A stretch of DNA of 9,136 nt. Origin: JAUNST01 sp964452285. Lineage in GTDB: Bacteria > Patescibacteriota > Microgenomatia > UBA1400 > PJMF01. The position numbers and the translations under genes are program-made. Location of the stretch: assembly GCA_964452285.1 (NCBI GenBank), contig CAYVKW010000034.1, positions 1 through 9,136 of the forward strand, written 5' to 3'. Within the stretch, counting starts at the first letter, position 1. Each line of letters opens with the position of its first letter. The notes beneath the pieces were generated by a model. The model searched no databases. It saw nothing but the letters and a program-made list of their open reading frames with translations, and was not told the origin of the DNA. Below, in pieces: positions 1 to 6,804 of the stretch.

Positions 1-798
1 GGTTGGAGCACTTCTTCTTCTGCAACAACGGCAATGTATACAGACAGTCAAAGCGTCTCTAATTTAGTTCCAAGCGGTAATGTAACCTTGTACGCAGTTT
101 GGCAGAATTTGTTCTCATATTCTGGCAGCAAAAATGTAATTAATGAAGGTAATGGGAATTGGCGCTTAAAGTTTTTGTCTAGTGGAACATTAGTGACAAC
201 AAAAAATATCACTATTGATTCGTTCTTAGTTGGCGGAGGCGGCGGAGGAGGTTCTGGTGCTGGCGGTGGAGGCGGAGGAGGTTATATTAATAGAACTGAT
301 TCAGTTAGCTTAGCAGCTGGAACTACTTACTCGATATCAATAGGAGTAGGAGGTGGAGGTGGAGGAAGTGACGGAGCTGGAGGAAATGGAAGCGCCACTT
401 CGGCTTTTGGTTATAGTGCTGGAGGTGGTTATGGAGGCAGAGGTTGGAATGGCTATGGTGGAACTCAACCTGGTGGTTCTGGAGGCTCTGGTGGTGGTTA
501 TGGAACAGAAGGGACAGGAAGTGGAGGTGGTGCAAACGGCGCTAGCAGTTCTGGAGCGGGACAAAACTACTCAACTTATGAATTTGGAGATACTGCTTTA
601 ACTTTGTATTCAGGGGGCGGCGGAGGTGGTAATAATGGGGCTGGTGGTGCCGGCGGTGGAGCAAAAGGTGGAAATTATGGACCTGGTAATTCTGCTGCTA
701 ATAACACTGGTGGTGGAGGTGGAGGAAGTGGCAGCGGAGCAGCTTATGCCGGCGGTAAAGGTGGAAGTGGTATTGCAGTAATTCGAGTTCATAGATAA
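1..798 (+). CDS. Glycine-rich surface protein with InlB-type repeat, 5'-truncated by window edge
   Basis: The frame is open from base 1, so the 5' end lies outside the window; 265 residues are visible. An internal ATG at 34 has no SD and sits inside a repeat, so it is not taken as the start. Residues 1-36 (GWSTSS...TLYAVWQ) match the end of an InlB B-repeat (Listeria-Bacteroides/Flg_new type), a small extracellular repeat. A linker follows, then from about residue 78 a glycine-rich domain with runs of 6-7 Gly, spaced aromatics (GYGG, GRGWNGYGG), and the ending GGSGIAVIRVHR. That pattern is the C-terminal glycine-rich domain of many bacterial and phage surface proteins, thought to form packed polyglycine-II helices. 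Inferred role: cell-surface attachment or stalk tip. No sorting signal or C-terminal membrane helix is visible. Base composition is skewed to GGN codons. Function of the full protein is unknown. Confidence 0.8.
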   Translation, partial: GWSTSSSATTAMYTDSQSVSNLVPSGNVTLYAVWQNLFSYSGSKNVINEGNGNWRLKFLSSGTLVTTKNITIDSFLVGGGGGGGSGAGGGGGGGYINRTDSVSLAAGTTYSISIGVGGGGGGSDGAGGNGSATSAFGYSAGGGYGGRGWNGYGGTQPGGSGGSGGGYGTEGTGSGGGANGASSSGAGQNYSTYEFGDTALTLYSGGGGGGNNGAGGAGGGAKGGNYGPGNSAANNTGGGGGGSGSGAAYAGGKGGSGIAVIRVHR

Positions 799-870
799 AA
801 TAAGAATGTGTTAAATAAACATTGATTATTTTAATGATTTTTTATTTCTCAGGTAAAATGGATAAAAATA

Positions 871-879
871 TGTTATAAT
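871..879 (+). promoter_or_regulatory. Extended -10 promoter for the GNAT gene
   Basis: TGTTATAAT is a perfect extended -10 (TGn + TATAAT). No good -35 hexamer lies 16-18 bp upstream, so the TG extension probably compensates. Predicted start of transcription is near 886, giving a leader of about 95 nt before the ATG at 981. The same nine bases occur in front of rpsT. Confidence 0.65.
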
Positions 880-888
880 GTTATTATA
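874..888. repeat. Inverted repeat over the -10 box and start point
   Basis: TATAAT, then GTT, then ATTATA: 6-bp perfect arms with a 3-bp centre. The left arm is the -10 box itself, so the - strand also carries a TATAAT. It could be a regulator site, a symmetric -10 that also fires leftward, or chance in AT-rich DNA. Confidence 0.4.
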
Positions 889-935
889 TGGTATTTTCTC
901 ATTAAAAATGAAGGATGAAAATTGAGAAGATACTA
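889..935 (+). promoter_or_regulatory. 5'-leader hairpin of the GNAT transcript
   Basis: Bases 889-901 pair with 923-935 over 13 consecutive positions (11 Watson-Crick pairs and two G-U pairs, at 890/934 and 895/929), with a 21-nt loop. The stem begins about 3 nt after the predicted start of transcription. The loop contains AAGGATGAAA and starts a tiny frame ATG AAG GAT GAA AAT TGA (908-925). No U-run follows, so it is not an intrinsic terminator. It resembles a 5' stabilising or regulatory structure; no known riboswitch class is recognised. Confidence 0.5.
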
Positions 936-966
936 GTTCTTTGACAAAGTGACGTGAAAACTAAAA

Positions 967-973
967 AAGGAGG
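967..973 (+). promoter_or_regulatory. Strong Shine-Dalgarno that fixes the GNAT start
   Basis: AAGGAGG ends 7 nt before the ATG at 981. It lies downstream of the in-frame GTG at 954, so translation should begin at 981 rather than at the longer GTG start. Confidence 0.85.
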
Positions 974-980
974 AAGAAAG

Positions 981-1610
981 ATGAGACTTTTCCAGAAACT
1001 CGAGGAAAAATCGGTAAAATGCGTCGGTAGCAAAGGGCACGAAGTATTGCGGCTGCGCGAGCTGCAGATTGACGACTTTGAAGAGTTGTTAGTGATGCAA
1101 GAGCACTGCTTACTGAAAGAAAGAGAGCTGCAACAAGCGGGCTGGTCGAGCAGATTGGACAAGAATATGTTGATGCGGATTTTGGTTTCAGGATTTATCC
1201 TGGGGCTATTTAATCAGCAAGGGCAATTGGTGGCCTATCTGCCGGTTTACCACTTGGATCCAGAGCAACCCGTGAGTCACTACGCCAAACAGCTAACCGA
1301 TTGGAAAAGAATCGGAGAAGAATTGGATTTAAGAAAGGTGGCGGAGTTAAAAAAACCTCGGGTTCGACCAGATTACAGAGGACATCATCTGGGAAAGGAA
1401 ATGATCAAAGTAGCAACAGAAATAATCCTCTCTTATTACGCGGAGACACAAGCGATCGTAATGTCTCTGCCGACGGCGGATATTTATTCGCCGATTAACT
1501 TTCTAGCCGTTGGTTTCAAATCAACGGGCATCATCACGCACAATCGGGCTGGCGAAGATAGGATGATTTATCTAAAGGATGACTTGAATCTTGTCGCTGG
1601 AGTAATATAA
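981..1610 (+). CDS. GNAT-family N-acetyltransferase
   Basis: 209 residues from the ATG chosen by its SD. Such enzymes transfer an acetyl (or acyl) group from coenzyme A to an amine; the substrate here is unknown. The acetyl-CoA pyrophosphate loop (motif A) is recognisable at residues 128-138, VRPDYRGHHLG, followed by a helix (KEMIKVATEII). The central Gly of the usual R/Q-x-x-G-x-G/A is His136. The C-terminal part contains YSPINFLAVGFKSTG (about 159-173), matching the conserved 'x-N-x-x-A-x-x-x-Y-x-x-x-GF' region with the tyrosine replaced. The N-terminus (LRELQIDDFEELLVMQEH) fits the first strand and helix of the fold. It is a single-gene unit with its own promoter, structured leader and terminator, cytosolic with no signal peptide. 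Family assignment is fairly firm; the substrate cannot be inferred from the neighbours. Confidence 0.75.
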   Translation: MRLFQKLEEKSVKCVGSKGHEVLRLRELQIDDFEELLVMQEHCLLKERELQQAGWSSRLDKNMLMRILVSGFILGLFNQQGQLVAYLPVYHLDPEQPVSHYAKQLTDWKRIGEELDLRKVAELKKPRVRPDYRGHHLGKEMIKVATEIILSYYAETQAIVMSLPTADIYSPINFLAVGFKSTGIITHNRAGEDRMIYLKDDLNLVAGVI

Positions 1611-1636
1611 AGACCGGTAAAATGTCAAGGAATTTG

Positions 1637-1663
1637 GGCACTAGCGAAAGCTAGTGCCTTTTT
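1637..1663 (+). terminator. Intrinsic terminator of the GNAT unit
   Basis: A perfect 9-bp stem (GGCACTAGC, 1637-1645, pairing with 1650-1658) is closed by a GAAA tetraloop and followed by TTTTT (1659-1663). It is a textbook rho-independent terminator, 26 bp after the GNAT stop. It ends only 10 bp before the rpsT extended -10 and so insulates the two units. Confidence 0.93.
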
Positions 1664-1673
1664 CTGTTGTTTG

Positions 1674-1682
1674 TGTTATAAT
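1674..1682 (+). promoter_or_regulatory. Extended -10 promoter of the rpsT-lepA-nnrD-prmC unit
   Basis: TGTTATAAT is identical to the GNAT promoter element. No -35 consensus is visible because that region is the terminator stem. With +1 about 7 bp after the -10, transcription starts near 1689, only about 3 nt before the rpsT ATG at 1692. The mRNA would be leaderless or nearly so. Confidence 0.7.
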
Positions 1683-1691
1683 ACGCCTCTT

Positions 1692-1934
1692 ATGCCAATT
1701 TTAAAAAATGCAAAAAAGGCTTTACGAGCGAGCAAGCGAAAACAAATCGTCAATCGTGGCGTGAAGACGCAAGTGAAAACCAATTTGGATAAAGTACTGA
1801 AAGGGAAAGAGGCAAAAGATTTGCCAGCAGCTTTTAGTGCAATTGATAAAGCGGTAAAAAAGAATTTGATTCATAAAAATAAAGCGGCGCGGTTAAAAGC
1901 GCGAGCGAGTAAAGCAACCGTCGCCAAAGCCTAA
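1692..1934 (+). CDS. rpsT: 30S ribosomal protein S20
   Basis: 80 residues, slightly shorter than the usual 85-90. S20 binds 16S rRNA early in 30S assembly. The small, very basic protein begins MPILKNAKKALRASKRKQ and carries the family's C-terminal signature, LIHKNKAARLKARASK (about 58-73). The start is set by alignment to S20 N-termini (M-x-x-x-K-x-A-K-K). A longer in-frame TTG at 1671 would fall inside the promoter and is rejected. No SD precedes the ATG, in keeping with the very short predicted leader. The gene is followed after 14 bp by lepA; rpsT and lepA are also close neighbours in Firmicutes such as Bacillus subtilis, so this is a known pairing. It is probably the first gene of a four-gene operon. 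Confidence 0.95.
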   Translation: MPILKNAKKALRASKRKQIVNRGVKTQVKTNLDKVLKGKEAKDLPAAFSAIDKAVKKNLIHKNKAARLKARASKATVAKA

Positions 1935-1948
1935 AGACTTGGTGACCA

Positions 1949-3733
1949 ATGCCAGAGAATTTCATTCGTAATTTTTCGATTATTGCTCATATTGATCATG
2001 GAAAGACGACCCTGACGGATCGTCTTTTGGAATTGACGGGCAATGTGGGGCGAGGACGAAGCGAGCGGATTATGGACAGCAATCCGATTGAAAAGGAGCG
2101 CGGGATTACGATTAAGCTAGCGCCGGTGCGCTTGCATTACCAAAATTACGAGCTTAACTTAATTGATACTCCTGGACACGTGGATTTTGGGTATGAAGTC
2201 AGCCGGTCGCTCAGTGCTGGCGAAGGAGCGGTACTCGTGGTAGATGCGACTCAGGGCGTGCAAGCGCAAACCCTATCTAATTACTATAAAGCGAAAAAAC
2301 TGGGTCTGAAAATCATTCCGGTAATCAATAAGATTGATTTGCCAGTGGCAGATGTGGAAGGAACGACACTGGAACTGATGGATGCTTTTGGCTTCGAGCC
2401 AGAAGAAATTCTGGCGGTATCAGCCAAAAGCGGACAAGGAGTAGAAAAAATCTTGGAAAGAATTGTAAAAGTGGTGCCAGCGCCAAAAAGAAATCTGGAG
2501 ACACCGGCGCGCGGTTTGATCATGACGGCGACTTTTGACCGACATCGAGGAGCAATAGCTTATGTAAGAATGATTGATGGAGTAATTCAAGATAAAGAAA
2601 AATTGGCCTTTATGGCGAGCGGGAAAATTTTTAATCCACTAGAAATTGGTTATTTCAATCCGAAAATGGAAGCTTTGGAAAAGTTGTCAGCGGGAGAGGT
2701 GGGTTACGTCTGTACAGGTCTTAAAGATATTCGACAGCTGGCGATTGGTGATACTTTAATTGTGGCGGGGACAGAAAATCAAGTCCAACCACTACCTGGT
2801 TTCAAAAAAGTTCAGCCGGTGGTGTTTATGGAGATTTACCCGATTGATGCGGATTTATTTCCAGAAATGCAGGATGCAGTGACGAAATTATCGTATCACG
2901 ATGCGGCTCTAAGTTTCAGCACTACTTATTCTAATGCTTTAGGTTCAGGAATTAAAATCGGTTTCTTGGGAATTTTGCACGCAGAAATTGTCTTGGAAAG
3001 ATTAAATCAAGAATTTGATTTGGATTTAATTGCAACGGCGCCGACAGTGGACTATTTAGTAACGCTGAAAACGGGCGAGCAAAAACATATTTTTGTGCCA
3101 GCGGATTTGCCCGATCCAAGTGAAATCGAAAAAATTGAAGAGCCAATTGCAGATTTGGAAATTTTTACGCCGGAAAGTTATTCAAGTGATATTATCCAAT
3201 TTTGTCGAGAAAGACGAGGCAAATTGGAGGCAAGCGAATTTACAGCTGGCAATATGAAGCTGAAAATTCGCTTGCCTTTAGCTGAACTGATTACCGATTT
3301 TCACGATCAATTAAAATCGCTCAGTTCCGGTTTTGCTTCATTAGAATACGAAATCAATGGTTACGAACCGGTAAAAGCGGTCAAAGTTAATATTTTGCTC
3401 AACGGCGAACAAGTGGAGGCATTGAGTTTTATTGCAATTGAAGAAGAAGCGGAGAAACGCGGGCGAGAAATGGTGGCAAAACTTAAAGAAGTAATCCCGA
3501 GACAAATGTTTGAAATTCCGGTGCAAGCGGCAATCGGCGGGAGAATCATCGCCCGCGAGACAATTAAAGCTTGGCGAAAAGATGTGACTGCCAAATTGTA
3601 TGGCGGTGACGTTACCCGTAGACAAAAATTGCTCAAAAAACAAGCACGAGGTAAAAAAAGGATGAAGCAATTTGGCAAAGTAGAGTTGGATCAAGATGTG
3701 TTTTTGACTTTATTAAAAAATAAGGTAAACTAA
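1949..3733 (+). CDS. lepA: Elongation factor 4 (LepA), ribosome-associated GTPase
   Basis: 594 residues, full length for the family (about 600). EF4 binds ribosomes and is implicated in back-translocation and in 30S biogenesis. All GTPase motifs are intact: G1 AHIDHGKTT (13-21), G2 RGITIK (51-56), G3 DTPGH (73-77, with the GTPase His77), G4 NKID (127-130) and G5 SAK (158-160). Domain II and the elongation-factor G-like domains follow, and the LepA-specific C-terminal domain ends with the typical RRQKLLKKQARGKKRMK stretch. The SD is weak (GGTGA three bases before the ATG), so translation may rely on coupling to rpsT 14 bp upstream. nnrD follows after 7 bp. The pairing with S20, a 30S protein, suits a role in small-subunit assembly. 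Nothing is broken. Confidence 0.97.
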   Translation: MPENFIRNFSIIAHIDHGKTTLTDRLLELTGNVGRGRSERIMDSNPIEKERGITIKLAPVRLHYQNYELNLIDTPGHVDFGYEVSRSLSAGEGAVLVVDATQGVQAQTLSNYYKAKKLGLKIIPVINKIDLPVADVEGTTLELMDAFGFEPEEILAVSAKSGQGVEKILERIVKVVPAPKRNLETPARGLIMTATFDRHRGAIAYVRMIDGVIQDKEKLAFMASGKIFNPLEIGYFNPKMEALEKLSAGEVGYVCTGLKDIRQLAIGDTLIVAGTENQVQPLPGFKKVQPVVFMEIYPIDADLFPEMQDAVTKLSYHDAALSFSTTYSNALGSGIKIGFLGILHAEIVLERLNQEFDLDLIATAPTVDYLVTLKTGEQKHIFVPADLPDPSEIEKIEEPIADLEIFTPESYSSDIIQFCRERRGKLEASEFTAGNMKLKIRLPLAELITDFHDQLKSLSSGFASLEYEINGYEPVKAVKVNILLNGEQVEALSFIAIEEEAEKRGREMVAKLKEVIPRQMFEIPVQAAIGGRIIARETIKAWRKDVTAKLYGGDVTRRQKLLKKQARGKKRMKQFGKVELDQDVFLTLLKNKVN

Positions 3734-3740
3734 GACAAAT

Positions 3741-4592
3741 ATGTTACAGATTCCGCAAAAAGATAGCCATAAAGGTCAAAATGGGAAAGTATTAATTGTG
3801 GGTGGATCGCAATTATTTCATGCGGCGTCACTTTGGAGTGCGCAAACGACAGCTCATCTGGTGGATATGGTTTTTTATGCGAGTGTGAGCACTAATAATG
3901 AAATTGTCAAAGAAAGTAAGGAGAAGTTTTTTGATGGTATTGTAGTGGCGCGCGATAAGTTGGCAGAATACGCGCAAGAAGCGGACGTTATTTTGCTGGG
4001 ACCGGGATTGGCGCGAGGAGAAGAGAAGCGCGCGCGCCTAGAAGAGATTTTACAAAGTGGTGGAGAACCAACGACGGCAGAATGGGAAGAAAATAGCTAT
4101 CTAATTACTAACTATATTTTAGCACGGTGGAAAGGGAAGAAATTTGTCTTAGATGCCGGAGCTTTGCAAATGCTGGACTTAGATTTTTTGCCAGAAAATT
4201 CTATCTTAACACCACACAAATTGGAACTAAAACAATTAATTGACAAGGCAAATACTAAAGAGCGAGAAGAGAAACTCGTGGCAACCACGGTAATTGAAAA
4301 AGGGGGCAAAAATCAGAATGATATTATCACTCAAAAAAGATGGATTAAAGCGGAAGTAAAAGGCGGAAATGCCGGCTTAGCTAAAGGTGGAAGCGGCGAC
4401 GTTCTCGCTGGACTGACGGCGGGCTTATTCGCCTATAATGATGCGGCGGTGGCGGCAGAATGGGCTAGTCGGACACTGAAAACAGCGGCTGACGAATTAT
4501 ATAAAAGCGTGGGACCTTTTTTTACCACCACAGAACTAGTCAAACAAATTCCAAAAACTCTGTGGCAACTGATACAAACACAGAATGATTAA
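3741..4592 (+). CDS. nnrD: ADP/ATP-dependent NAD(P)H-hydrate dehydratase
   Basis: 283 residues of the YjeF C-terminal, ribokinase-like carbohydrate kinase fold. The enzyme restores NAD(P)H from its damaged hydrated form (S-NAD(P)HX), using ADP or ATP. Motifs in order: HKGQNGKVLIVGGS (10-23), LLGPGL (85-90), LDAGAL (137-142), LTPHKLE (156-162, usually TPHxGE), KGG (187-189) and the nucleotide-binding GNAGLAKGGSGDVLAG (209-224) with the catalytic-type Asp220. The epimerase half (NnrE/YjeF_N), often fused N-terminally, is absent and not seen elsewhere in the window. The region from the TPH motif to KGG is shorter than in typical members. No SD is visible; the gene starts 7 bp after lepA and its end overlaps prmC by 8 bp, implying translational coupling. 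Metabolite-repair enzymes are usually scattered, so the location inside a translation operon looks incidental. Confidence 0.88.
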   Translation: MLQIPQKDSHKGQNGKVLIVGGSQLFHAASLWSAQTTAHLVDMVFYASVSTNNEIVKESKEKFFDGIVVARDKLAEYAQEADVILLGPGLARGEEKRARLEEILQSGGEPTTAEWEENSYLITNYILARWKGKKFVLDAGALQMLDLDFLPENSILTPHKLELKQLIDKANTKEREEKLVATTVIEKGGKNQNDIITQKRWIKAEVKGGNAGLAKGGSGDVLAGLTAGLFAYNDAAVAAEWASRTLKTAADELYKSVGPFFTTTELVKQIPKTLWQLIQTQND

Positions 4593-5352
4593 AAGACAAG
4601 CGTGGGAGAAAAACTGGTTACTGAAAAACGGCTGGACAAATGAAAAAATTTGGACACTGGAAGATAGTGACGATGAAACGCCGGTAGAATATCTAACTGG
4701 TGCAGCTGAGTTTGGCGGCCGTATAATAAAAGTGAATGAGACAACTTTAATTCCAAGAATAGAGACAGAAGAATTGGTACGAATGGTGAGCGAGGCAGCA
4801 AAAAAAATGGTGAGAGCAGGAACAGAAGGAAAAGAAATACAGATTGTGGAAGTGGGAACTGGAAGTGGCGCCATAGCAGTCACAATTGCACTAAATGTGG
4901 ATGAAGTAAAAATTCTGGCGACTGACATCAGTGAAGAGGCTTTAAAAATAGCAGAGGAAAATATAAAAAATTATGGTTTAACGAAGAGAGTACAATGGCA
5001 GCGGGCAAATTTGCTAGAAGGAGTGGAAACGGAAGAGGCAAAAATCTTAGTGGCAAATTTGCCTTATATTCCTGAAGGAGAAAGAGGGAAGTTGGCGAAA
5101 AGTGTGATTAATTTTGAACCAACGGGCGCACTTTTTGGCGGAGAAGACGGATTTCAAATAATTGAAAAATTATTAAATTCAGTTATTAGGCGCGCGCGTT
5201 TACCGAAAATGATTTTTTTGGAAATTGACGAAAGCCACAATCTCGAAAACTTTAAAAAATGGCCGCAATACCAGTGGCAGATTAAAAAAGATTGGCAAGA
5301 AAAAAATCGTTATGTGATTGGTGAACGGCGCGAGCGAGCGCCTAATAACTGA
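4585..5352 (+). CDS. prmC: Peptide chain release factor N5-glutamine methyltransferase (PrmC/HemK)
   Basis: 255 residues, shorter than the usual 275-290, mainly because the N-terminal helical release-factor-binding domain is trimmed. The enzyme methylates the Gln of the GGQ motif of RF1/RF2 using S-adenosylmethionine. Visible motifs: PVEYLTGAAEFGG (33-45), IPRIETEELV (56-65), SAM-binding VEVGTGSGAIA (88-98), acidic strand end ATDIS (112-116), catalytic loop NLPYIP (158-163) and EPTGALFGGEDGF (178-190). The catalytic loop reads NLPY, where the family normally has NPPY. The start ATG overlaps the nnrD stop (ATGATTAA shared, 8 bp), which explains the lack of an SD. It ends in TGA, the only UGA stop here. 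Last gene of the + strand unit, converging on the solute-binding-protein gene 24 bp away. PrmC is preferred over other N-methyltransferases because of the PxxETE and GGxDG motifs. Confidence 0.9.
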   Translation: MIKRQAWEKNWLLKNGWTNEKIWTLEDSDDETPVEYLTGAAEFGGRIIKVNETTLIPRIETEELVRMVSEAAKKMVRAGTEGKEIQIVEVGTGSGAIAVTIALNVDEVKILATDISEEALKIAEENIKNYGLTKRVQWQRANLLEGVETEEAKILVANLPYIPEGERGKLAKSVINFEPTGALFGGEDGFQIIEKLLNSVIRRARLPKMIFLEIDESHNLENFKKWPQYQWQIKKDWQEKNRYVIGERRERAPNN

Positions 5353-5376
5353 AAATACAAATTGTCAGCGACTTTT

Positions 5377-6798
5377 TTATTTACGCGCAATGTCGGAACT
5401 TTTCAAATACCATAAGAAAATAGCGGGCGGGTCATCTAAAAGCACCTGCTGAAATTCTTGATAAATGGCAGTACTTTCAGTCTGACCTAGAGTCTGACGC
5501 CCTTTTTCTAATAAACTATCGACGCGAGTGTTTTTATAACCAGTAAAGTTGGTCGCCAAACTAGAATGCCACAAGGGATATTGATCTGGATAAAGAGAAA
5601 CTTCTTGTCCGACTAAAAGAATCTGAAAATTGCTAGTGTCGGGAAAGTTTTGAATATGAATTTTGACTTGGAGACGTAAATATTCGCATTTGCCTTTATC
5701 GGTAATATCTTTGTCAGCAAGACAGGCCTCAGCAGCGCGATTACCCAATTCCTCCCAATCTTTTTTAATTTCTTCAGCGACACTATAATAACTACTGGTA
5801 GTAGTAATCGACAGCTCAATCGGAGCTCCGGGCGCATCTTCCAATAATCTTTCTACAGCGTTATCAAAATTCTGACCATAAGTTTTCAGACCAGCTAAAT
5901 AACCCCAAGAAGCAGCGGGAATAGGACCGACAGCGCGAGTATAACCGCCGCGTTCTTTATTAGTGGCATAGCTCAAGGCCAAACGCAAATTTTTAGTCAA
6001 GCTTTCATCGCGATTATTGAAAAAGAGAGCTAAATATTGATCATTACTTTCTCTTTCGGACACGGCCACATTAGGCCAGCTGGTTAATTCTTCAATATTG
6101 GTGACGTCAAAAAGATAGTCTATCTCCCCCATTTTAAAAGCGTCAATAGCTTGATCTTGAGTGAAATAAAAACGGTAAATATAACGTTGGCGAGTTGTTA
6201 AGTCGTCCAAAATAATTTCGGCCAAACTGGTCTGACTAGTATCGTTGTAAGTAAGATCAGCAATAACAAAATTATTGAGACCAGTGTAAGTTTCTTGATT
6301 AGCAAAATGGCGATTTTTGGTCAAAGTCACTCTCAATAAAGGATTGGTCAAATATTGCGGGAAAGAAGCAAATACTTCTGGCAAGTCGTAAATAATTTCA
6401 TCTTCAGTACGAGTGACAGTCACATCATTGAGCTGATAATTAATGTCATCAGCGGTAAAAAGATCGCCGTTCTGCCAATATAAATCGGTGGGCAAAACAA
6501 AGCGATAGCGAGTGCCATTTTCTTCGATATAAACTTTTTCGGCAATGTCGGGCACAAAATTGCCGCTATCATCGATTTTCATCAAACCACGGCTAAATTG
6601 AGTAGTAATAACTTCTGGCAGGTCAGAAAGATAGTATTCGCCAACGATACCGATATAATAGGTGCGGCGGCGAGTAATCGTTTCAATGAAACGAGGTAAA
6701 AGAAAAGAGAAGACCGCTACTGCCGCCGCCGTAGCAAGCAGAATTTTCCAACCATGTTTACGTAAATAAGCGCTGACGTACCAATATATTTTTCTCAT
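5377..6798 (-). CDS. Membrane-anchored family 5 extracellular solute-binding protein (peptide/oligopeptide type)
   Basis: 473 residues. A short basic N-terminus (MRKIYWYVSAYLRKHG) is followed by one hydrophobic helix (about 17-35) and then an SBP_bac_5 domain: GLMKIDDSGNFVPDIAEKV (71-89), LYWQNGDLFTADDINYQL (106-123), LRLALSYATNKE (271-282), and near the C-terminus YPLWHSS...NFTGYKN and VDSLLEKGRQTLG. These match OppA/DppA-like proteins that bind peptides outside the cell. There is no lipobox; the helix probably anchors it with the domain outside. The only cysteines, C359 and C371, lie 12 apart on the presumed outside and could form a disulfide. No SD is visible; the ATG is 6 bp after the secG stop, so translation is probably coupled. 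No ABC permease or ATPase genes adjoin it, so whether it feeds a transporter or acts as a free-standing receptor is open. Confidence 0.85.
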   Translation of the reverse strand: MRKIYWYVSAYLRKHGWKILLATAAAVAVFSFLLPRFIETITRRRTYYIGIVGEYYLSDLPEVITTQFSRGLMKIDDSGNFVPDIAEKVYIEENGTRYRFVLPTDLYWQNGDLFTADDINYQLNDVTVTRTEDEIIYDLPEVFASFPQYLTNPLLRVTLTKNRHFANQETYTGLNNFVIADLTYNDTSQTSLAEIILDDLTTRQRYIYRFYFTQDQAIDAFKMGEIDYLFDVTNIEELTSWPNVAVSERESNDQYLALFFNNRDESLTKNLRLALSYATNKERGGYTRAVGPIPAASWGYLAGLKTYGQNFDNAVERLLEDAPGAPIELSITTTSSYYSVAEEIKKDWEELGNRAAEACLADKDITDKGKCEYLRLQVKIHIQNFPDTSNFQILLVGQEVSLYPDQYPLWHSSLATNFTGYKNTRVDSLLEKGRQTLGQTESTAIYQEFQQVLLDDPPAIFLWYLKSSDIARK

Positions 6799-6804
6799 TA
6801 CTAA

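Noticed and set aside
320..800. Long antisense and alternate frames across the glycine-rich gene
   Set aside because: They arise from the GGN-repeat composition, encode low-complexity His/Leu, Ser/Thr or Val/Glu strings, and have no SD.
799..850. Terminator after the glycine-rich gene
   Set aside because: AT-rich with a T-run at 838-843, but only 4-bp stems such as CATT/AATG can be drawn.
941..946. TTGACA as a -35 for a second GNAT promoter
   Set aside because: At 17 bp spacing the -10 position (964-969) reads AAAAGG, and the hexamer is too near the ATG to leave a sensible promoter.
954..980. Longer GNAT start at GTG 954
   Set aside because: The AAGGAGG at 967-973 lies inside this extension and is ideally placed for the ATG at 981; the extra nine residues match no GNAT feature.
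1671..1691. Longer rpsT start at TTG 1671
   Set aside because: It overlaps the extended -10 box, and S20 proteins begin at the ATG-equivalent position 1692.
5327..5342. Hairpin GGCGC/GCGCC at the end of prmC as a terminator
   Set aside because: Only 5 bp with a 6-nt loop, inside coding sequence, and no T-run follows on either strand.
5364..5378. GTC-AGC-GAC followed by TTTTTT as a + strand terminator between the convergent units
   Set aside because: A three-pair stem is too weak to call, although the T-run is suggestive and no better terminator is seen there.
5341..5400. UGA recoding as glycine (SR1/Gracilibacteria code)
   Set aside because: No gene has an in-frame TGA, even the glycine-rich protein, and prmC ends sensibly at its TGA.
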